A stretch of DNA of 64,000 nucleotides, taken from NCBI GenBank assembly GCA_947650365.1, contig CANTAL010000021.1, positions 806,001 to 870,000 on the forward strand, given 5' to 3'. Positions 56,001-64,000 of this stretch are shown here, piece by piece. How positions within the stretch are numbered: position 1 is the first letter of the stretch; the number at the start of each line of letters is the position of its first letter. Both the position numbers and the translations under genes were made by a program. The notes below the pieces were generated by a model. It saw only the letters and a program-made list of their open reading frames with translations. It was not told the DNA's origin and ran no database searches. The stretch is from Chamaelirium japonicum. Lineage: Eukaryota > Streptophyta > Magnoliopsida > Liliales > Melanthiaceae.

Positions 56001-58350
56001 ATTCGTTTCTCTTTATTTTTTTACGACTGGTCGGTTGGGATCGACATGTTTATACTGAAAACATGTTGTGAGAAGAGAGAAGAAGATAGAAGAGAACGAG
56101 GAGATAAACAAAAAAAGAAGAACTTTTGCTCATGTCCATTTACCATGGGTATAGGTATGAAGTAAGAAGGAACCAAAATTCCAAAACTCTATTTCTCAAT
56201 AATATAATTAAATCTTTCCGTTATCTTCTTAATCTCTTACATGGATTAGGGTTTCCTATAGATTGCTTAGGCCCTAAGTAAGCTAACCTTATAAATAAAT
56301 TACGATCCCCTTAGGGTGGGAAAAGTTTGACGGCTCTCTATTTCTTCCATCCCACAACACATTATCAGCACGAATATATCGAGCCCAGTCGACCAGTCAC
56401 AAGAAAATGAAGAGAGAAACAAAGACAGTAGTGGAGTTTTAAAATTGATATTCCTTCCAACTTTACACCTATACTCGTGGCCAATTGACTGGAGCTGGAC
56501 TTCTTCTCTCTTCATTTATTTCTCTGTTCTCTTCTATCTTCTCCCATAGATTAGGGTTTCTCATAGATTGCTTAGACCCTAAGTAAGCTTACTCTATAAA
56601 TAATATACGACCCCTTTAGGGTAGGGCATGTTTGATGGCTTTCTCTTTTTCCTATCTCAAAGCACGTTATCAGCAGGAAAATATCGAGCCCATCCGACCT
56701 GTCGTATGAAAACGGAAAGAGAAACAAAGACAGAAGTGAAGGTTTGGAATTTAGATTCCTTCTTACTTCACACCTATACCCGTGGCCAATGGACTGGAGT
56801 AGGACTTATTGTCTTTTCTTTCTTTATTTATCTCTCTATTCTCTTCTCTAATCTTCTCTCTCTTCTGTGGAGTTTTGGAATTTAGATTCATTCTTACTTC
56901 ACACCTATACTTGAGGCCAATGGACTGGAGCAGGACTTCTTTTCTCTTCTCTCTTTGTTTATTTATTTGTTCTCTTCTCTTTTCTTCTCTCTCTGTTTTC
57001 TTATAATTGGTCGGTTGGGCTCGACATGTTCGTACTGATAACGTATTATGAGATAGAAGAAAGTGAGCACCATCAAACGTGTCCTACCCTAAAGGGGTCA
57101 TATATTATTTATATGGTAAGCTTACTTAGGGCCTAAGCAATCTATGGGAAACCCTAATCCATAGGTGAAGAGAGAAAAGAATGGAGAGATTTTATTATAT
57201 TGTTGAGAAGTAGAGTTTTGGAATTTAGATTCCTTCTTACTTCACACCTATACCCGTGGCCAATGGACTAAAGCAAGTCTTCTTCTATCTTATATCTTCG
57301 TTTATATCTCCATTCTCTTCTCTCTTCTTCTCTCTCCTCTGTCTTCGTTTCTTTCTCCGTTTTCTTACGACTGGTCGGTTGGGCTCAACTTGTTCATACT
57401 GATAACATATTATGAGATAGGAGAAAGAGAGAGCCGTCAAACGTGCCCCACCCTAAAGGGGTCGTATATTATTTATAGGGTAAGCTTACTTAGGGCCTAA
57501 GCAATCAATGGAAACCCTAATCCATGAGAGAAGAGAGAAGAGAACGGGGAGATTTAATTATATTATTGAGAAGTGGAGTTTTGGAACTTAGATTTCTTCT
57601 TACTTCATACCTATCCCGTGACGAATGGACTGGAGCAGGACTTCTTTTTTATTTTCTCTTCGTTTATATATTCGTTCTCTTCTTTCTTCTTTTCTCTTCT
57701 CAGAATACATTATCAGCACGAACATGTCGAGCCCAGCCAACCAGTCACAAGAAAACGGAGAGAGAAATAAAGAGAGAAGAGAAAAGAAGAGAGAAGAGAA
57801 TGAAGAGATAAATGAAGGGAGAAGAACCCCTGCTCCAGTCCATTGGCCACGGGTATAGGTGTGAAGTAAGAAGAAATCTAAATTCTAAAACTCCACTTCT
57901 TAAATTTGTATGACCCCTTTATGGTGGGGCACGTTTGACGAGTCTCCCTTTGTTCTATCTCACAACACGTTATCAGCACGAACATGTCGAGCCCAGCTGA
58001 CCAGTCGCAAGAAAACGGAGAGAGAAATGAAGACAGAAGAGGAGTTTTTGATTTTAGATTTCTTTTACTTCACACCTATACCCGGGCCAATGGACTGGAG
58101 CAGGACTTCTTCTCTATTCTCTCTTTATTTATCACTCTGTTTTCTTTTCTTTTCTTATCTATCTTCTATAGTGTTTTAGACTGGAGCAGGACTTCTTCTC
58201 CCTTCTATCTTCGTTTATCTCTCTGTTCTCTTCTCTCTTTTGTCTTTGTTTCTCTCTCCATTTTCTTATGACTGGTCAGCTGGGATCGATATGTTTGCGC
58301 TGATAACATATTGTGAGATGGGAGAGAGTGAGAGCCATCAAATATACCCC
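53096..58350. repeat. Right-arm mirror of P2 and flanking units
   Basis: Reverse A at 53.64 kb, GAATTATTTACCGGCTGGG at 54.85 kb, CCCTATTCCAAGGGAG at 55.0 kb, forward A at 55.55, 56.26 and 56.61 kb, TTCCTTCCAACTTTACACC at 56.46 kb and reverse A at 57.11 and 57.47 kb. The 53.1-54.85 kb part is about 0.8 kb longer than its left-arm counterpart, so it holds additional units. No gene. Confidence 0.75.
55318..55385 (+). repeat. Representative purine-only tract (module B)
   Basis: Nearly uninterrupted G/A text of GAGAAGAGAGAAGAAG type with few pyrimidines. Dozens of equivalents occur throughout, alternating with pyrimidine tracts on the same strand. Such mirror-symmetric purine/pyrimidine tracts can form triplex (H-DNA) structures; this is known chemistry, and its occurrence here is inference. 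Confidence 0.7.
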
Positions 58351-61300
58351 ACCCTAAAGGGGTCGTATAAATATTGAGTAGTGGAGTTTTGAAATTTTGA
58401 TTCCTTCTTACTTCACAACTATACTCTCTTTGTTTTCTTGTAACTGGTCGACTGGGCTTGACATGTTCGTACTGATAACATGTTATGAGAAGAGAGAAGA
58501 GAGAAGAGAAGGGAGAGATAAATGAATTATTTAACGGCTGGGCTCGACATGTTTATACTGATAATGTGTAATAAGATGGGAGAAAGAAAGAGCCATCAAA
58601 TATGCCCTACCCTTTATATTATTTATAGGGAAAGTTTAATTAGGGCCTAAACAATCTATGGGAAACCCTATTCCAAGGGAGAGATCCGACGGTGGATAAT
58701 GAACTAGAGTAAGACTTCTTCTCTCTTTATTTATTTTATTGTTTTCTTCTCTCTTTTTTACAGTCTTCTATGGAGTTTTGGAATATAGATTCCTTCCTAC
58801 TTCAGACCTATACCCGTGGCCAATAGACTGGAGCATGACTTCTTTTCTCTTCTCTCTTCGTTTATCTCTCTGTTCTTTTCCCTCTTCTTCTCTTTCTTCT
58901 GTCTTTATTTCTCTCTTACTTCTATCTTCATTTTCTCTTTTTTTTTTGTGACTGGTCGGCTGGGCTCGACATATTTGTGCTGATAACGTGTTGTGAGAAG
59001 AGAGAAGAAAAGAGAAAAAAACAGACAGATAAATGAAGAGAGAAGAGAGAAGAAGTCCTGCTCCAATCCATTCACCATGGGTATAGGTGTGAAGTAAGAA
59101 GGAATCTAAATTCCAAAACTCCACTTCTTAATAATATAATTATAATCTCTCCATGCTCTTCTCTCTTCTTCCATGTATTAGGGTTTTCTATAGATTGCTT
59201 AGGCCCTAAGTAAACTTATACCATAAATAATATACGACCTCTTTTGGATGGGGCACGTTTGACGGCTCTCTCTTTCTCCCATCTTATAATACATTATCAG
59301 ATTCTTTCTTACCTCACACCTATACAGTGGCCAATAGAATAGAGCTGGACTTCTTTTCTCTTCTCTCTTTGTTTATCTCTCTGGCCTCTTCTCTCTTTTT
59401 CTATCTCTTTTGTCTTTGTTTATCTCTCCGTTTTCTTCTGATTGGTTGGTTGAGCTCGAAATATTTGTGCTGGTACTGTGTTGTGAGATGAGACAAAGAG
59501 CGAGCCGTCAAACGTGCCCTACCTTAAAGGTGTCGTATAAATATTGAGAAGTGGAGTTTTGGATTTTAGATTCATTATTACATCACACCTATACCTGTGG
59601 CCAATGCACTGGCTATACCCGTGGCCAATGCACTGGAGCAAGTCTTCTTCTCTCTTCTTTCATCATTTATCTCTCCGTTCTCTCCGTTCTTTTCTCTCTT
59701 CTTCTCTCTCTTCTGTCTTTGATTATCTCTTCGTTTTTTTATGACTGGTCGGTTAGGGTCGATATGTTCATCTGATAACGTGTTGTGAGAAAAGAGAAGA
59801 AGAGAGAAGAAAATAGAGAGATAAACGAAGAGATAAAAGAGAAGAAGTCATGCGTATGTCCATTTACCAAGGGTATAGGTACGAAGTAAGAAGGAACCTA
59901 AACTCCAAAATTTTATCTCTCAATAATATAATTAAATCTCTCCGTTCTCTTCTTTATCTCTCATATGGATTAGGGTTTCCTATAGATTGCTTAGGCCCTA
60001 AGTAACCTTACCTTATAAATAATATACGACCTCCTTAGGATAGGGAACGTTTGCCGGCTTTCTCTTTCTCCCATCTTACAAGACATTATCAGCACAAACA
60101 TGTCAAGCCCAGCCGACCAATCACAAAAAAACAGAGAGAAAATAAAGACATAAGTGGAGTTTTGGAATTTAGATTCCTTCTAACTTTACACCTATACCCG
60201 TGGCCAATGGACTAGAGCAGGACTTCTTCTCTCTCCTGTCTTCTTTTATTTCTCCGTTCTCTTCTATCTTCTTCCATGGATTTGGGTTTCTCATAGATTG
60301 CTTAGGCCCTAAGTAAGCTTACCCTATAAATAATATATGACCCCTTTAGGGTAGGGCACATTTGATGCTTTCTCTTTCTCCCATCTCATAACATGTTATC
60401 AGCACGAACATATCGAGCCCATCCGACCAGTCGTAAGAAAATAGAGACAGAAACAAAGACAGAAGTGGAGTTTTGAAATTTAGATTCCTTCTTACTTCAC
60501 ACCTATACTCATGGCCAATGGACTGGAGTAGGACTTCTTCTCTTTTCTCTCTTTATTTATCTCTCTATTCTCTTCCCTCTTCTTCGCTCTCTTCTGAGGA
60601 GTTTTGGAATTAAGATTCCTTTACTTCACACCTATACTTGTGGACAATGAACTAGAGCAGGACTTTTTCTCTCTTCTCTCTTTGTTTATCTCTTCGTTCT
60701 CTTCTCCTTTCTTCTCTCTCTTTTGTTTTTATTTCTCTCTCTGTTTTCTTGTAATTGGTCGGTTGGGCTCAATATGTTCGTACTGATAACGTATTATGAG
60801 ATAGGAGAAAGTGAGCACCGTCAAATGTGCCCCACCCTAATGGGGTCGTATATTATTTATAAGGTACGCTTGCTTAGAGCCTAAGCAATCTATGGGAAAC
60901 CCTAATTCATGGAAAAAGAGAGAATAGAATAGAAAGATTTAATTATATTATTGAGAAGTGGAGTTTTGGAATTTTGATTCCTTCTTATTTCACACCTATA
61001 CCCGTGGTCAATGGACTCGAGCAAGACTTCTTTATTCTTCTATCTTCGTTTATATCTCTGTTCTCTTCTCTCTTCTTCTCTCTCCTCTGTCTTCGTTTCT
61101 CTCTTCATTTTCTTGTGACTGGTCGGCTGGGCTCGATATATTCGTGCTGATAATGTGTTATGAGATAGAAGAAAGGGAGAGCCATCAAATATGCCCTAAC
61201 CTAAAGGGGTTGTATATTATTTATAGGGTAAGCTTACTTAGGGCCTAAGCAATCTATGGGAAATCCTAATCCATGGGAGAAGAGAGAAGCGAACAAGGAG

Positions 61301-63509
61301 ATTTAATTATAATATTGAGAAATAGAGTTTTGGAATTTAGATTCCTTCTTACTTTATACCTATACCCGTGACGAATGGACTAGAGCATGACTTCTTATTT
61401 ATTCTCTCTTTGTTTATCTCTTCGTTCTCTTCTCTCTTCTTCTCTCTTCTTCTCTCTTCTCATAACACGTTATCAGCATGAACATATCGAGCCCAACCGA
61501 CCAGTCGTAAGAAAACAGAGAAAGGAACAAAGACAGAAGAGAGAAGAAGAGGGAGAAGAAAAGAGAAGAGAATGAAGAGAAAAATGAAGAGAGAAGAGAG
61601 AAGAAGCCCTACTCTAGTCCATTAGCTACGAGTATAGGTGTGAAGTAAGTAGGAATCTAAATTCTAAAACTCCACTTCTCAATATTTAAATGACTCCTTT
61701 ATGGTGGGGCACGTTTGACGGGTCTCTCTTTGTCCTTTCTCATAACACATTATCCACACGAACACGTCGAGCCCATCCGACCAGTCCCAAGAAAACGGAG
61801 AGAGAAAAGAAGACAGAAGTAGAGGTTTTGAATTTAGATTTCTTCTTACTTCACACCTATACCCGTGGCCAATGGACTGGAGCAGGACTTCTTTTCTCTT
61901 CATTTATCTCTCTGTTCTCTTCTCTTTTTTTTTCTCTCTTCTATGCAGTTTAGGACTGGAGCAGGAATTCTTCTCCCTTCTATCTCCGTTTATTTTTTCG
62001 TTCTCTTCTCTCTTATTCTCTCTTCTGACGTTGTTTCTTTCTTTGTTTTCTTGTGGCTGGTCGATTGGGATCGATATGTTCGTGCTGATAATGTGTTGTA
62101 AGATAGGAGAGAGAGAGAGCTATCAAATATGCACTACCCTAAAAGGGTCGTATAAATATTGAGAAGTGGAGTTTTGGAATTTAGATTCCTTCTTACTTCA
62201 CAGCTATACCCATGGCCAATGGACTGGAATAGGACTTCTTCTCTCTTCTCTCTTCGTTTAACTCTTCATTCTTTGATTCTGTCTCTGTTTCCTTGTGACT
62301 GGTCAGCTGGGCTCGATATGTTTGTATTGATATCGTGTTATGAGAAAAGAGGAGAATAAAGAGATAAACAAAGAGAGAAGTGAGAAGAAGTCCTGCTCTA
62401 TGTTATTTAACTAATATATGATTGTGAAAAAAACAGAGAGAGAAACGAAGACAGAAGAAAGAGAAGAAGAGAGAAGATAACGGAGAGATAAACGAGAAAA
62501 AAAAAAGAGAAGAAGTCATGCTCCAGTCCATTGGCCACGACTATAGGTGTAAAGTAAGAAGGAATCTAAATTCTAAATCTCTACTTCTTAATATTTATGC
62601 GACCACTTTAGGGTGGGGCATGTTTGACGGCTCTCTTATTCTCCCATCTCACAATACTTATCATATAAATAATATACGACACCTTTAGATAGAAGTGAGA
62701 AGAAGAGAGAAGTGAGAAGAAGAGAGAAGAGAATAGAGAGATAAACGAAGGGAGAAGAGAGATAGAGTCCTACTCCAGTCCATTGACCACGAGTATAGGT
62801 GTAAAGTAAGAAGAAATCGAAATTCGAAATTCCACTTCTATCTTCGTTTCTCTTTTTGTTTTTTTGCGACTGGTCGGCTGGGCTCAACATGTTCGTGCAG
62901 ATAACATGTTGTATGATGGGAGAAAGAGAGAGCCGTCAAACGAGCCACACCCTAAAGGGGTCGTATAAATATTAAGAAGTAGAGTTTTGGAATTTAGATT
63001 TCTTCTTATTTCACACCTATACCCGTGGCCAATGGATTGGAGCAGGACTTCTTCTCTTTTCTCTCTTTATTTATCTCTCTGTTCTCTTCTATCTTCTTCT
63101 GTCTTCTCTCTTCGTTTATCTCTCCGTTCTCTTCTCTTTTCTTCTTTTTCTTCTATCTTCGTTTCTCTCTCCGTTTTCTTGTGACTGGTTGGGTGGGCTC
63201 GATATGTTCATGTTAATAATGTATTTTGAGATGGGAGAAAGAGAGAGCCATCAAACATGCCCCACCCTAAAGGGGTTGTATATTATTTATAGTGTAAGCT
63301 AACTTAGAACCTAAGCAATCTATGAAAAAGAGAAACGAAAACAGAAAAGAGAAGAAAACGTAGAGAGAAACGAAGATAGAAAAGAAAGAAGAAGAGAGAA
63401 GAAAATGAAGAGATAAATGAAGAGAGAAGAAAGGAGAAGTCTTGCTCTAGTCCATTCGCCACGGGTATAGGTGTGAAGTAAGAAAGAATCTAAATTCCAA
63501 AACTGCACT
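58351..63509. repeat. Right-arm mirror of P1
   Basis: GAATTATTTAACGGCTGGG at 58.52 kb, CCCTATTCCAAGGGAG at 58.67 kb, the doubled GTGGCCAATGCACTGG at 59.60-59.64 kb, CTTCTAACTTTACACC at 60.18 kb, forward A at 60.0 and 60.32 kb, reverse A at 60.87 and 61.23 kb, ATGTTATTTAACTAATATATG at 62.40 kb and reverse GTGTAAGCTAACTTAGAACC at 63.29 kb. Order is the exact inverse of 10.3-15.6 kb. Confidence 0.8.
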
Positions 63510-64000
63510 TCTCAATAGTATCATCTCAACGTTATTATGATTATCATAGTAATATTACAATAATTATTTAATTAATTATTAAATAATTTAATAATTAAGT
63601 TTTTAGTAAAATAATTAATTAATTTAATTATTTAATTATTAAGTTATTTAATTATTTTTTTAATATTAACAATATAAAGTAAACTAATTAAATAAATATT
63701 AAGAGAGAAGAGAGAAGAAGTCCTACTCCAGTCCATTCGCCAAGGGTATAGGTATGAAGTAAGTAGGAATCTAGATTCCAAAACTCCAAAGAAAATTGAA
63801 AAGAAGAGAAAAGAAAACAGAGGGATAAATGAAGAAAGAAGAAGTCATACTCCAGTCCATTGGCCACGGGTATAGGTGTGAAGTAAGAAGGAATCTAAAT
63901 TTCTAAAACTCCACTTCATAATAGTTCATTTTATTTAGATAATTCAATAACTTTTTATACTATAATAAATATATTTAATTAATTATTTTACTAAAAACTT
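63510..64000. repeat. AT-rich block at right window edge
   Basis: Edge motif at 63,515 (ATAGTATCATCTCAACG) and AT-rich DNA to about 63.69 kb, two forward module-C pieces (63.69-63.92 kb), then a second AT block cut by the window. The layout copies 52.49-53.0 kb, not the left-arm flank near 10 kb, so a further P-type unit probably continues beyond the window. Confidence 0.75.

Larger units (their letters stand above)
36190..63560 (-). repeat. Right arm of giant imperfect palindrome
   Basis: Reverse-complement partner of 10,260-35,631, about 27.4 kb long. Relative to the left arm it carries about 1.5 kb extra at 37.33-38.83 kb (5' gag, repeat modules, AT block), about 0.8 kb extra between 53 and 56.4 kb, and about 0.3 kb extra between 51 and 52.5 kb. 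It is about 0.55 kb shorter between 46.7 and 47.9 kb. Beyond 63.69 kb the sequence resembles 20.1-20.5 kb and 52.7-53.0 kb instead of the left-arm flank at 9.9-10.2 kb, so mirror symmetry is lost at the outer end. Confidence 0.93.

Noticed and set aside
1-64000. Numerous open frames of 60-155 codons rich in S/L/F or in R/E/K
   Set aside because: They are translations of TCTC/GAGA tracts plus modules A and C, occur in several frames and on both strands at the same place, and lack any domain. Not genes.
1-64000. tRNA, 5S or rDNA-type genes
   Set aside because: No cloverleaf with A/B-box spacing or conserved rRNA text was recognised while reading both strands; a covariance-model scan was not possible here.

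Overview
The window looks like plant nuclear heterochromatin with no intact gene. The evidence is decayed Ty3/gypsy gag, protease and reverse-transcriptase sequence with a plant-type CCHC knuckle, promoter-like modules with a telo-box (AAACCCTAA) and TATA box, very AT-rich spacers, and a foldback transposon. The species cannot be read from the sequence. No functional protein-coding gene, tRNA, rRNA or CRISPR array was found. The many short open frames are translations of GAGA/TCTC tracts inside repeats.

The dominant structure is a very large imperfect palindrome. Its left arm (about 10.26-35.63 kb) reappears in reverse complement as the right arm (about 36.19-63.56 kb), around a 558-bp asymmetric spacer centred near 35.91 kb. 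Marker pairs confirm it: paired coordinates add up to 73.95-73.97 kb for most outer markers (73.87 kb at the outermost one), 72.88 kb at the foldback element, 73.32 kb at a 30-kb AT block and about 71.82 kb at the gag copies. The steps in the sum are arm-specific indels. The arms differ mainly by substitutions (4 in about 130 aligned bases in one stretch checked by eye), so they look like an old, diverging inverted duplication rather than a fold-back read or assembly error.

Both arms are built from a small set of modules in both orientations. Module A is telo-box, a near-palindromic CTTAGGCCCTAAG, a HindIII site, a TATA box and then ACACGTTATCAGCACGA. Module B is a purine-only tract of about 100-150 bp. 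Module C is a conserved block of about 75 bp ending GGAATCTAAATTCC...CTCCACTTCTCAATA. Module A resembles an LTR U3-R-U5 end followed by a primer-binding region, and the only place gag is joined to a module is right after ACGTTATCAGCA. Modules form higher-order units: a block of about 5.3 kb (10.3-15.6 kb), a tandem partial copy offset by 3.7 kb (15.6-19.3 kb) and a further copy at 20.65-26.1 kb, all mirrored in the right arm. AT-rich blocks with a recurrent edge motif separate the units.

Two other elements stand out. A foldback transposon of about 873 bp, with terminal inverted repeats made of 43-bp subrepeats and an 8-bp target duplication, sits at the same site in both arms (23,601-24,473 and 48,402-49,276). 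A gypsy gag-protease remnant occurs once per arm beside the palindrome centre, and both copies carry the same frameshifts. Both therefore predate the inverted duplication. The 1-10.2 kb stretch is the same kind of mosaic, but any partner would lie beyond the window.
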